Shown here: positions 1-7,525 of the stretch, piece by piece | Layout of the letters: every line of letters begins with the position of its first letter | How positions within the stretch are numbered: the first letter of the stretch is position 1 | Assembly: GCA_028285035.1 (NCBI GenBank) | Contig: JANQQF010000064.1 | Span: 1 to 19,587 of the forward strand | Direction: 5' to 3' | DNA from: Phycisphaerae bacterium | Lineage (GTDB): Bacteria; Chloroflexota; Anaerolineae; 4572-78; J111 | Length of the DNA: 19,587 nucleotides | Position numbers and translations under genes: made by a program | Notes under the pieces: generated by a model | Told to the model about the DNA's origin: nothing | The model's database searches: none | The model's input: the letters and a program-made list of their open reading frames with translations, nothing else

Positions 1-101
1 TATTGACAATATTCTATTCGGGTCATTCGTTTTTTCTTCATACCCTTGACCCTAACCTTTTTGTCCTTTTCTCGCAATTCTTGCGTAAGTCCTGATGTAT
101 G

Positions 102-172
102 AAATCTTACTATATCCATCCAATTCCTCAAAAAGAAAAATCGTCCTGGCGTTTGAGACCAGGACGATTTTT
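102..172. repeat. Hairpin repeat family 1, copy 1 (terminator-like)
   Basis: A perfect 14-bp stem (136-149 with 159-172, AAAAATCGTCCTGG and its complement) has a 9-nt loop. It lies 38 nt past the stop of the minus-strand membrane protein gene and ends in a T-run on both strands, so it is a plausible terminator for that gene. On the left it carries ATTCCTCAAAAAG (123-135), shared exactly with copies at 749 and 3510. Similarity to the 3510 copy continues left to about 102, including TACTATA. No gene is visible in the rest of 1-209. Confidence 0.75.
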
Positions 173-209
173 CTGAAAATCAATGATGACGCGTAACAAA
201 TAACATACA

Positions 210-608
210 TCAAGTCGTCACTGTACCAATTTTCGGACGACTCTTTTCTTTCACCTTGTTGTTGGTAACAGCATAAACTATGAGAATTATCATAAATATT
301 GTTCCCAAAATTATTATCGGCGATAAGATGAGTGCATCAGGCTCTGTAATAAACTTTTGAGGGCCAACACTTGGTATCGCAGTCAACACAACAGCACTGA
401 TCCACAATAATCGACTTCTATGTTGCCACAAAACCAGGGGGATTGTGACCATTTGTATAGCAACTGCCGTCCCAATCAAAGGGCCAACAAATAGAGGTGG
501 TGATAGCTCCAACTGTGCAAACAAAGCCCCTAATTGAACAAGGTGTAAGATGACCAAGCCAAGTAATGAAGCGACAGCTAATTGGGTGGTTGAATTCAAT
601 GATGTCAT
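210..608 (-). CDS. Small four-helix membrane protein, family unknown
   Basis: A 132-residue protein of about four hydrophobic segments (roughly residues 10-32, 39-60, 66-82 and 93-114) with a basic C-terminal tail, so probably an inner-membrane protein with a cytoplasmic end. A GGAGG ribosome-binding site lies 6 nt before the ATG, which supports the start and the reality of the gene. It stands alone, with terminator-like hairpins on both sides (136-172 downstream, 763-799 upstream). I recognise no family motif and propose no function. Confidence 0.72.
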   Translation of the reverse strand: MTSLNSTTQLAVASLLGLVILHLVQLGALFAQLELSPPLFVGPLIGTAVAIQMVTIPLVLWQHRSRLLWISAVVLTAIPSVGPQKFITEPDALILSPIIILGTIFMIILIVYAVTNNKVKEKSRPKIGTVTT

Positions 609-748
609 AATGATCCTCCGATTAATATATGAGTTTGGATAGATTTATTAGCACCTCCGTTTCAAGGTGTTATAAAGAAGATAACACCATCAATCGGATA
701 TTTCATTATCATTTGTTAAACATTTTGCAATCACTTTATTTTTGCTTG

Positions 749-799
749 ATTCCTCAAAAAGAAAAAATCGTCGTGGCATTTGAAAGCACGACGATTTTT
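749..799. repeat. Hairpin repeat family 1, copy 2
   Basis: ATTCCTCAAAAAG at 749-761 is followed by a 13-bp stem, AAAAATCGTCGTG (763-775) with CACGACGATTTTT (787-799). Compared with copy 1, the inner stem bases have changed on both arms so that pairing is kept. No gene clearly ends here. It lies 155 nt upstream of the 210-608 gene on that gene's strand and could insulate it from upstream transcription. Confidence 0.7.
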
Positions 800-877
800 C
801 ATCAAGCTTAATATAGATTTGTTAGGCTGAAATTAGGTTGGATTGAACGGTCGAAAATGTTAGAATAGACAAACTGA

Positions 878-1210
878 GTACTCTTGTATGATTCCATCGC
901 TGCGAATGCGGGTACAACTCCTTTCTTCGATTACGCCCGTCGCCGACTGGCCGATGCTACAGCCGCTCTCATTCTTGCCCTGCCCGGCCTATCCCATCTC
1001 CAGGCTGACGTAGAGGCGGCTCGTGATCGTGCCTTGCGACGCCTAAACCTTATTTAGCTGATGTGGGCCTTTGCGGCACACTTTTTGACCAACACGGAGC
1101 ATCGGTCCGAGTACCTAAAGGGGGGACTCTGGGTAAGTTGCAGTTTTCTCGATGTAGAAATCCTCTTGCATCTTCGTGGCTTTGTGTCAAAATTGATCCA
1201 AGAAAACTAA
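878..1210 (+). pseudogene. Decayed coding relic with an in-frame TAG
   Basis: One plus-strand frame stays open from 878 to a TAG at 1055-1057, then continues in the same frame to a TAA at 1208-1210. Its translation is Ala/Arg/Leu-rich and protein-like (for example FFDYARRRLADATAALILAL before the TAG and MWAFAAHFLTNTEHRSEYLK after it). No start codon with a ribosome-binding site precedes it. It looks like the tail of a GC-richer gene that has lost its front and gained a nonsense codon. It could also be two unrelated chance frames. The original family is not recognised. Confidence 0.33.
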
Positions 1211-1224
1211 ACTTGGAGCAAATG

Positions 1225-1647
1225 ATGAACTTAGTTGGCAGTTGGCACTTGATGGAATGGGATTGTTTTATAGACGACCTTTACCACAATCATCCCTTTG
1301 GGAGAGAGGCTAGAGGTAATCTGATCTACACGGCTGATGGCTTTATGTCGGCCATTTTGATGCGGGCAAACCGGTTGCCCTTTGCGATCCCGAACTTGGC
1401 GCGGGGCACAACCGAGGAAAAGGATGCGGCGATAACGAGCTATGTCTCCTATGGCGGAACCTACCGTATCGAAGGCGAGCAGGTGATTCACATGGTTAGC
1501 TACAGTCTGCTGCCTAACTGGCTTGGTATCGAGCTTCCCCGTCAAATGCAGTGGACAGACTCAGGGGAACTCATTCTTAGCACACCAGCAGAAGCAACCA
1601 TGTCTGGCCGGATGATCTCGCATCGTTTACGTTGGGCAAAACAGTGA
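1225..1647 (+). CDS. Lipocalin-like domain protein (Lipocalin_5 type)
   Basis: A 140-residue protein beginning MNLVGSWHL, with features of the lipocalin-like domain family: an N-terminal LVGSW, G-x-L-I-Y-T-x-D-G-F-M-S, a central YGGTYRIEG strand and a C-terminal LILSTP strand. Such proteins are small beta-barrels usually thought to bind hydrophobic ligands; no ligand can be inferred. The frame is open back to 1063, but the start chosen is ATG 1225, because GGAG at 1215-1218 lies 6 nt before it (an adjacent ATG at 1222 is only 3 nt away). The segment before it does not resemble the family. It faces the minus-strand gene ending at 1808. Confidence 0.82.
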   Translation: MNLVGSWHLMEWDCFIDDLYHNHPFGREARGNLIYTADGFMSAILMRANRLPFAIPNLARGTTEEKDAAITSYVSYGGTYRIEGEQVIHMVSYSLLPNWLGIELPRQMQWTDSGELILSTPAEATMSGRMISHRLRWAKQ

Positions 1648-1693
1648 TCTTGCAAATCTAAAATAAATTACCAAACACTTAGGGTGATCTAGA

Positions 1694-1745
1694 ATCCATC
1701 GCTCACAACCAGTGGGTGCCCGATAAAACCATTCGGGCATGACAT
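1694..1745 (-). repeat. Two-hairpin palindromic element, shorter copy
   Basis: GCCCGA (1718-1723) pairs with TCGGGC (1733-1738) and is followed by ATGACAT. Read on the plus strand, 1712-1745 matches the reverse complement of the left half of the element at 13951-14038 in 31 of 34 positions (hand count). The preceding ATCCATCG (1694-1701) also matches that copy, but the second GC-rich hairpin is missing. It lies between the convergent ends of the lipocalin-like gene and the membrane glycosyltransferase-like gene, so it may also help terminate transcription. Confidence 0.65.
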
Positions 1746-1807
1746 TCTAAACCCTCAACGTCCCTAATTTACATGATCGGTTTGTCAGGATAATACTTCT
1801 ATCGAAA

Positions 1808-3418
1808 TTATTGATTCAGTAACTGCTTTGCTACAATCAAATCTCGCTCAACCTCAGGAATATCCAATTTTGTATAGCCAAAATCTTCATAGTTTCCCAG
1901 GAAGTACATACATTCCACATCTTCCCTAAATCTGGAGTCGACCATGAGCACATCGGATAATACAATCATATTTATCTTTCTATCACTTAAGAAGGTATTG
2001 CATCCGACATTTTTTTCCTCTTGTGAAATCCGATGACAGTTGTCCCCCAAATAGTAACAATACCCACCATCACCCTCTAACATATTGATATCTTCGTTAA
2101 TATCTAGGTCTCTGATAAATGTAATCGTTTGGATGTTTGGTTTGAACCCTTCGCCACCTTGGTAAATTTGCGGGGTTACAAAAAAGATGATCATCCCTAA
2201 ACCTATCAGTATCAGGCGGTTGTTGAGTCGTTGTTGATCAGGATTTTGACCTAGGACAAGGGCCGCGATGGCTATGATGATCAATACGCCTGGTAACAGG
2301 AGATAGTGCGGTCTGGGGAAGATAGCCACAACTGAGATAAATGAGGTTATCAAAAAGAGACTGTAAATCAGTAAGCTATTTCTGCTTGCATGCAGCCTAT
2401 CATGTAATTGGGGGAGCCACCTGTTTCTGGAAATAAATAGTAGTAACAAAATAAGGCCAAAAAGAATATACCCTTCTGTTGCTCTTAGCTGATTTGAAAG
2501 GACAAGGTTTGTATGTTGGAAAAACAGATTGAACAATACTTCAGGAGTCCCTATCACGTTGGCGATTGTATGGCTAAAGAATAAAACAGGGTTGCTAAAT
2601 AGAGCCTCCATTGGGCTATCAATATTCCCAAAATTTTGGTTTATGATTTCTTCCCAATTCGTCCAAGGTGATAACCCACTGTCCCTGTTCCATTGCGTCC
2701 AGTTTACAGAGAAATGTTGTCCAAAGGCCACCAAACTTCTATTTCCACTGAGTGGTAGCCCGAATGATGAGATCAGGATGCCTGATACCAAGACCACCGA
2801 GACAAAAGTTGCAAGCCTTGAAGATTGCCATTCTTTACGTGTGGAAATGACCAGTAGCCCAATGAAGATAGCCAGAAAAAGTAAGTAGGTGAGAAAGAAT
2901 TCAGGTCGGGCATAAGAGCTGAGCAAGCTACCAATCAAGATAAAAGCAAGGCTACTAAAGAGGGATATCTTTCGGTATGTGGCAAGGATCAAAAATGCGA
3001 GAATAATAATTAAAGAGAAGTGACTGACCTTTGGCCACATCGTCCAATTGGCGTCACTAATGAGAAAAAAGAAGGAAATTATGGCAGACGAAATGGGATG
3101 CACATCTTGATTTCTGAGCAGAATATATAGCAAAATCGGGGTAAGCACGGTGAAAACTTTATAATTTAGGCTGTACAGTTGAATGGTGTCTGGTTGTATG
3201 AGTGATAGTAGATAATACCAAATGGCATAAAGTGGTGCTGCCTGTGCTCCTGGCAGCCCATTCACAAAGAGGGTTACACCGTTATATAAATAGGTGCTTT
3301 CATCATATAACCCAACATCCAAAATTTTTTCTAATCCATAAATATATTTCCAGCCCGAAATTAGCAGAATAAAGATAACGAACGCATCATCTATAAATGG
3401 GTATATTTTTTTGAGCAT
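1808..3418 (-). CDS. Multi-pass membrane protein, GT-C glycosyltransferase-like
   Basis: A 536-residue protein with about 12 hydrophobic helices between residues 11 and 418 and a soluble C-terminal part of about 110 residues. After the first helix comes DVGLYDESTYLYNG, with adjacent acidic residues D39-E40. An acidic pair in this first external loop is typical of GT-C enzymes (PMT/ArnT/GT39 type), which transfer sugars from polyprenyl-phosphate donors on the outer face of the membrane. The C-terminal part holds several Cys residues (around GYCYYLGDNCH and VECMY) that could form disulfides outside the cell. The ATG at 3416-3418 has only a distant G-rich tract upstream, so the start is less certain. 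A TATAGT hexamer (reverse of 3497-3502) could be a promoter -10. Acceptor and sugar are unknown. Confidence 0.7.
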   Translation of the reverse strand: MLKKIYPFIDDAFVIFILLISGWKYIYGLEKILDVGLYDESTYLYNGVTLFVNGLPGAQAAPLYAIWYYLLSLIQPDTIQLYSLNYKVFTVLTPILLYILLRNQDVHPISSAIISFFFLISDANWTMWPKVSHFSLIIILAFLILATYRKISLFSSLAFILIGSLLSSYARPEFFLTYLLFLAIFIGLLVISTRKEWQSSRLATFVSVVLVSGILISSFGLPLSGNRSLVAFGQHFSVNWTQWNRDSGLSPWTNWEEIINQNFGNIDSPMEALFSNPVLFFSHTIANVIGTPEVLFNLFFQHTNLVLSNQLRATEGYILFGLILLLLFISRNRWLPQLHDRLHASRNSLLIYSLFLITSFISVVAIFPRPHYLLLPGVLIIIAIAALVLGQNPDQQRLNNRLILIGLGMIIFFVTPQIYQGGEGFKPNIQTITFIRDLDINEDINMLEGDGGYCYYLGDNCHRISQEEKNVGCNTFLSDRKINMIVLSDVLMVDSRFREDVECMYFLGNYEDFGYTKLDIPEVERDLIVAKQLLNQ

Positions 3419-3488
3419 ATGCTAACGTAATGACCTTCCCCCCACACTTTAGATAAATCAATTTAGGTTACGTGCAGTAATCCGTCGC

Positions 3489-3559
3489 AAAGTTTACTAT
3501 ACCCATATGATTCCTCAAAAAGAAAAATCGCCAGTGTCTTTGAGATCACGACGATTTTT
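3489..3559. repeat. Hairpin repeat family 1, copy 3 (terminator-like)
   Basis: ATTCCTCAAAAAG at 3510-3522 is followed by a hairpin of 3523-3536 with 3547-3559. The outer AAAAATCG/CGATTTTT pairing is intact; the inner part has one mismatch and one bulged A. It begins 29 nt past the stop of the minus-strand gene ending at 3589 and ends in a T-run, so it is a likely terminator for that gene. Beyond the hairpin the minus strand carries TATAGT about 80 nt before the next gene's start (3418), a candidate promoter element shared with copy 1. Confidence 0.72.
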
Positions 3560-3588
3560 ATCAAATAATGCCTCTGGCAACCAACTTC

Positions 3589-4422
3589 CTATGTGCCGCT
3601 GGATTTATACTCAAATACCCGCTCGATGACCCGTTTGGTGCTTTCGGACAGCTGACAATCAGGTGCGATATGGTAGGACATCCCCTTGAAACGTGGTTGT
3701 CGAAATGGATCGGCATCATTCCCAATTTGTACTGCGAATCGCTCCACATCCTCGTCGGTCGCTTGGATAATCCGTATTTCGTCAAAGTCGAACAGATGAC
3801 GTAGGGCCAGCCAATTCACCTCTAAATTTTCGTCCTGCAACTGATACGCTTGCGCCTGCCGATTATCCAGGACCGCGGCAACCTTGCCCCGATACGCCAC
3901 GAAGGCCCGACTACGACGGCATAGACGACAGCCATAATAATCGATGGTTTTCTTCATCCAGGAAAGGTTTGCTTGATATCTTGTATAGCTTGTAAAACAA
4001 TGATCACACAACACCTTTGGGCCTTGGCGATTGACCCGATTGATGGTATCTCGGGAGATATGGCCCAGCAATTGAGTCAGGATCAATTGGGCGGTAAAGT
4101 TAACCGCCCGTTCACCAGTGGATAGTAAAAATGGGACTAACTCTGCCCCAGCTGCCACCATCAGCGGCCAATCATTGACGAATGTGCGGATATTGGTTTC
4201 CCAATCCGCCAGACGCACAAAACTGGTGACGCGCTTTTGTAATTGATCAAGTGGCACATCTACATCCTGCTTTTGCAGAAAATAACCGAACATATCGGGG
4301 GCGTGCCCTTCTTCAGTCGGTATCATAATATTGAGCCACTGCTGCCCATAGGACTGTGCGCCATCAAGACTGCGTTTTAGGGCTTCTTCCAAATATTTTT
4401 GATTGGAGTCGTCTCGAAACAT
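3589..4422 (-). CDS. Unknown protein with paired CxxC motifs (likely zinc site)
   Basis: A 277-residue soluble protein. C139-x2-C142 and C165-x2-C168 sit about 22 residues apart, a spacing typical of a structural zinc ribbon or knuckle. The N-terminal half is acidic and probably helical (residues 1-130); the C-terminal half is mixed alpha/beta. No signal peptide or membrane helix is seen. The ATG at 4420-4422 has only a weak AGG upstream. It lies 89 nt downstream of the propeller-protein gene on the same strand and is followed by the family-1 hairpin at 3523-3559. I do not recognise the family. Confidence 0.7.
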   Translation of the reverse strand: MFRDDSNQKYLEEALKRSLDGAQSYGQQWLNIMIPTEEGHAPDMFGYFLQKQDVDVPLDQLQKRVTSFVRLADWETNIRTFVNDWPLMVAAGAELVPFLLSTGERAVNFTAQLILTQLLGHISRDTINRVNRQGPKVLCDHCFTSYTRYQANLSWMKKTIDYYGCRLCRRSRAFVAYRGKVAAVLDNRQAQAYQLQDENLEVNWLALRHLFDFDEIRIIQATDEDVERFAVQIGNDADPFRQPRFKGMSYHIAPDCQLSESTKRVIERVFEYKSSGT

Positions 4423-4511
4423 CTTGACCTGTTTGAGTGTTTAACTATTTGGCAAAACACTGGTCATATATTTGTGAGTTAGGATGCTCTACGACCAGCA
4501 AGAAAATGCAG

Positions 4512-7067
4512 CTACTCCTTCAAAAGTACAGGCAAAAATACTGCCCGGCGTTCACCCAGCACGGTCCACTCATAGAACTGACTGGGAGTGGCGGTTATCG
4601 TATTGGACGTTGTATCGATATTACTGGTCGGCTCTTTTTCCCACTCGCTACCATTCCAGAAATAGAAGGCGAGGGTATCTTCAATGACAAACTTAATATC
4701 TGTATCGTCATAGTTAAAGACAATCATGTAAGGTTGAGCGGGTTGAGCGGGTTGGTTGCTTCCATCGGTGAGGCCTGAAATCTCGAAATTATGGCCGATA
4801 TTGATGCGTGAAGCGTTGTAGGGTAATGATAGTCGGGCTGTAAATGTAACTGATGTCGTGGACTGAAATGCGCCACTTGGAAAGGTGAATGTCGTATCAC
4901 CTGAAGGAGATGTAAAATCGCCACCTGTTGGAGGAATTGAGGCTGTCGAGATAGGTTGAAACCGCAAAATGGCCGCGTCACCCACCGCCCAACCATCGGT
5001 AGGTGAGATCACTGAGATTGAAAATAAACCGATGTCTGTGGGCGCTTTAAATTCTCGCCAGTATGAACCATTCCAATGGGAAATTGCACTGCCTGAATAA
5101 CCAAGGCCATCAAAATCACCGACAGCCCAACCTTCGTTTGTAGAGAGCATATCAATTGAGGCGAGGACTCGTTCTGTCGGATTGCTGACAGATTTTAACT
5201 GGCTGCCATCCCAGTGATATATGTTGGAAAAGTCGCCAACAAACCAGACCTCAGTCGGTGACACAACATCGATTCCCTGAAGTTTGTTTTCAAATTCGAT
5301 ACCTAAGTTGCTCCAAGTGGTGCCATTCCAACGATAAATGGTTGGTATTGCATTGAAATTAGGGTCTATAATGTAGCCCACAGCCCAAACGTCATTGCTT
5401 GAAACCATCCTGATTGCATCCATTTTGTAATCTGCTGGCAAGCCTGTTGATTTTATCTGCCAACTGCTTCCATTCCAATACAGGGCTACCCCGTCCTCCC
5501 CAGCGATCCATCCGTCATTGGTCGAGAGCATTGAAATGGCGACCAATTTTTTTGTGGGGGTAGGGTTGGTCACAATCTGCCAGCTTGCTCCATTCCATTG
5601 TAAGATTTGGCTGGTCCCTGATTGGGGATCCCAACTGACCGCCCACCCATTGGTAGCTGAGAGCATATCTATGGCCTGAGGGGTGCCTGTGGTTGGGGAG
5701 CTCACTGTCTCCCACGTCGTTCCGTTCCAGCGCAGGAATAAACCTCCACCATGAGTAGACGACCAGCCGCCAATCCAGCCATCCGTGGCCGATACCATTG
5801 AGACCGTGCGAAGCGTATAGGCTGGTGGTGTAATCTCCCCTTTCCATAAACCACCATTCCAGTGATGTATCGTGCCTGGATACCCTACCATCCAACCATT
5901 CGTGTCAGAAACCATCCATACAGAGCGTGGATTAAATGATGCTGGCGTTGACACATTTTGCCACGTCGTTCCGTTCCAACGGATGAGATTAAACAGGCCC
6001 ATGGCCCAGCCATCTGCATCAGAGACCATACTGATGGTTGTTAGGGCTCGACTTGCTGGACTGGTGACTGACTGCCAACTGCTGCCATTCCAGCGGATGA
6101 TAACGCCATTCGATCCCACGGCCCAACCATCGGAAGTTGACACCATTGAAACAGAATACAAGGTTTCTGTCGTTGGGCTGGTAACCGATTGCCAAGTTGA
6201 TCCATCCCAACGAAATATGAGTGTTTGACCATCGTTACCACCTACTATCCAACCATCCGTGGCCGATATCATTTCAACATCTCTCGGGACAATGCCATCG
6301 GGGGTAGCAGCAATCTGCCATTCTATTCCATCCCAATGTAGAAATGAACTGTACCACACCTTGCGATCAAAGTCGTAACCTCCCAAACCTACCGCCCAAC
6401 CATTGTCTGAGGAGATCATTGAGATGGATTGGATTGTGCTGGTCGCGGGATTGCTTACTTTTTGCCAAGTTGACCCATCCCAGTGTAGAGTTAGTGCTTC
6501 TTGGAGATCAAAATCATAGCCAGCAACCCAACCATCCGTGGCAGACAACATTGAAATAGAGTAGAATTTGCCCCGTCTGGTTGGCGTGGGCACCTTTTCC
6601 CAACTGCCATTTTTATAGTGAAGAATAGTTCCGCCATCACCCACAGCCCAACCTTCGCTTTCATTGATAAATTGCACATCATTGAGCGTGTTGTAGCAAC
6701 TAGGACCGCCATCCTCATAGCACTGCCATAAATTGCCCCCAGGCAAGGCCTGTGTTGTACCTTGAGCTTGAGCTTGTATCCAGTTCCCCTGGATTTCCTC
6801 AATGCTTTTTGCTGCTAGGTCTACAGTCGATGTCTCGGCTGGCACCTGCCTGACATAGACGCCTCCCGTTTCATCTACGCAGGTGACAACCTCAAGCTGC
6901 TCATCAACTGCTGTCCCTTCTTTAAGGCAAGTCCTCTCACTTTCCTGTTGTGACTGCCGTTGAGCGTCAGTCGTGACTTCCAGAGAAAAGACAACCGCTG
7001 TGGCTACGATTGTTAAAAAAAATAAGCGTGTAATATTGCTGGTAAATAGGTTTGAAATAAATTTCAT
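4512..7067 (-). CDS. Secreted GWAVG-repeat propeller protein with ZU5-like C-terminus
   Basis: 851 residues from the ATG at 7065-7067, which has AGGGG 8 nt upstream and is followed directly by a signal peptide (MKFISN, then a hydrophobic stretch to about residue 30). The frame continues to 7118 but the extra residues precede the signal. After a short Cys-containing linker come 14 tandem repeats of about 38-48 residues, each with [S/D]-I-S-M-[L/V]-S-x-x-[D/N]-G-W-A-V-G, a middle [R/H]-W-[N/D]-G strand and W-x-x-V-x-x-P. This pattern is typical of Ycf48/sialidase-like beta-propellers. A beta-sandwich of ZU5-like type (GGDFTSPSGDTTFTFPSGAF) follows. The protein ends in VFLPVLLKE, close to the end of the G8 protein upstream. 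It is probably exported and surface-exposed or adhesive; the ligand is unknown. Confidence 0.85.
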   Translation of the reverse strand: MKFISNLFTSNITRLFFLTIVATAVVFSLEVTTDAQRQSQQESERTCLKEGTAVDEQLEVVTCVDETGGVYVRQVPAETSTVDLAAKSIEEIQGNWIQAQAQGTTQALPGGNLWQCYEDGGPSCYNTLNDVQFINESEGWAVGDGGTILHYKNGSWEKVPTPTRRGKFYSISMLSATDGWVAGYDFDLQEALTLHWDGSTWQKVSNPATSTIQSISMISSDNGWAVGLGGYDFDRKVWYSSFLHWDGIEWQIAATPDGIVPRDVEMISATDGWIVGGNDGQTLIFRWDGSTWQSVTSPTTETLYSVSMVSTSDGWAVGSNGVIIRWNGSSWQSVTSPASRALTTISMVSDADGWAMGLFNLIRWNGTTWQNVSTPASFNPRSVWMVSDTNGWMVGYPGTIHHWNGGLWKGEITPPAYTLRTVSMVSATDGWIGGWSSTHGGGLFLRWNGTTWETVSSPTTGTPQAIDMLSATNGWAVSWDPQSGTSQILQWNGASWQIVTNPTPTKKLVAISMLSTNDGWIAGEDGVALYWNGSSWQIKSTGLPADYKMDAIRMVSSNDVWAVGYIIDPNFNAIPTIYRWNGTTWSNLGIEFENKLQGIDVVSPTEVWFVGDFSNIYHWDGSQLKSVSNPTERVLASIDMLSTNEGWAVGDFDGLGYSGSAISHWNGSYWREFKAPTDIGLFSISVISPTDGWAVGDAAILRFQPISTASIPPTGGDFTSPSGDTTFTFPSGAFQSTTSVTFTARLSLPYNASRINIGHNFEISGLTDGSNQPAQPAQPYMIVFNYDDTDIKFVIEDTLAFYFWNGSEWEKEPTSNIDTTSNTITATPSQFYEWTVLGERRAVFLPVLLKE

Positions 7068-7208
7068 GTTAAGAACCCCTCTTGACGGTTTGTCCCGGTC
7101 TATTATTCCCATAAACATTCCCTAATTCTACCTAAAGTAATGTCCTGCTCCAGTAAAATCGTCAATAATCATATCCAAGCTCAAGTTATTCAGTATAGAT
7201 TAAATATT

Positions 7209-7250
7209 ACATCTTATTTGCATCGATTTTTTGAGGAGCAAATAAGATGT
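7209..7250. promoter_or_regulatory. Perfect 13-bp inverted repeat upstream of the propeller gene
   Basis: ACATCTTATTTGC (7209-7221) is exactly complementary to GCAAATAAGATGT (7238-7250), with a 16-nt loop. It is AT-rich and has no adjacent T-run, so a protein-binding site or a leader hairpin is as likely as a terminator. It lies about 140 nt before the start codon at 7067. Confidence 0.5.
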
Positions 7251-7369
7251 TTGATAAACTCTCTCGTCTCTTATTAGTTCTGATTCTATCAGAAGATATA
7301 TATTCCATAAATAGAAAAAACCGGAGAGTTTTACCTCAATTTTAGAGAAAAATCATCTCTTTTTAGCAA

Positions 7370-7416
7370 CCTCATGACATGATTAGACCTGATTTTCTGC
7401 TAATCATGTCATGAGG
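7370..7416. promoter_or_regulatory. Perfect 17-bp inverted repeat
   Basis: CCTCATGACATGATTAG (7370-7386) pairs without error to 7400-7416 around a 13-nt loop. Each arm contains the smaller repeat CATG-A-CATG. No U-tract follows on either strand, so it does not look like a standard intrinsic terminator. It could be an operator, a cruciform or a processed RNA stem. Confidence 0.55.
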
Positions 7417-7477
7417 ATTACTATTTTGTTCTAAGTAGCATTTTTGGACAGGTGACAACTTGAATTACCCCAAATAA

Positions 7478-7505
7478 AAAAAGCCCCCATAATTGGGAGC
7501 TTTTT
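7478..7505 (-). terminator. Intrinsic terminator of the G8-domain gene
   Basis: The stem A5-G-C-x-CCCA / TGGG-x-GC-T5 (7478-7489 with 7494-7505) has one C/A mismatch and a four-base loop. It lies 20 nt past the minus-strand stop at 7526 and has T-runs on both strands. Confidence 0.85.
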
Positions 7506-7525
7506 CTACATCAATTAACCTTACC

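Larger units (their letters stand above)
609..1224. other. Gene-poor interval 609-1224
   Basis: Contents: repeat copy 2 (749-799); a GTTAGGC heptamer at 821-827 within GATTTGTTAGGC, identical over 12 nt to the attC-like end near 18512-18523; and a decayed plus-strand frame (878-1210, separate entry). The left part is AT-rich and 890-1060 is visibly GC-richer, which suggests different origins. I see no intact gene. Confidence 0.5.
7068..7525. other. Structured intergenic region between the two secreted-protein genes
   Basis: No gene is visible. The region holds the terminator after the G8 gene (7478-7505), a perfect 17-bp inverted repeat (7370-7416), a perfect 13-bp inverted repeat (7209-7250), and an 8-bp pair AAACTCTC/GAGAGTTT (7256-7263 with 7324-7331) enclosing a CTGAT/ATCAG hairpin (7280-7292). 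On the transcribed strand these form the upstream region of the propeller gene, so operators or leader structures are likely. No clear -35/-10 pair was picked. Confidence 0.5.

Noticed and set aside
629..811. Plus-strand open frame of 60 codons
   Set aside because: It is made largely of the family-1 hairpin repeat, has no convincing ribosome-binding site and reads as low-quality protein.
4460..4498. CTGGTC/GACCAG inverted repeat after the propeller gene
   Set aside because: Only 6 bp with a long loop and no U-tract; within chance expectation.
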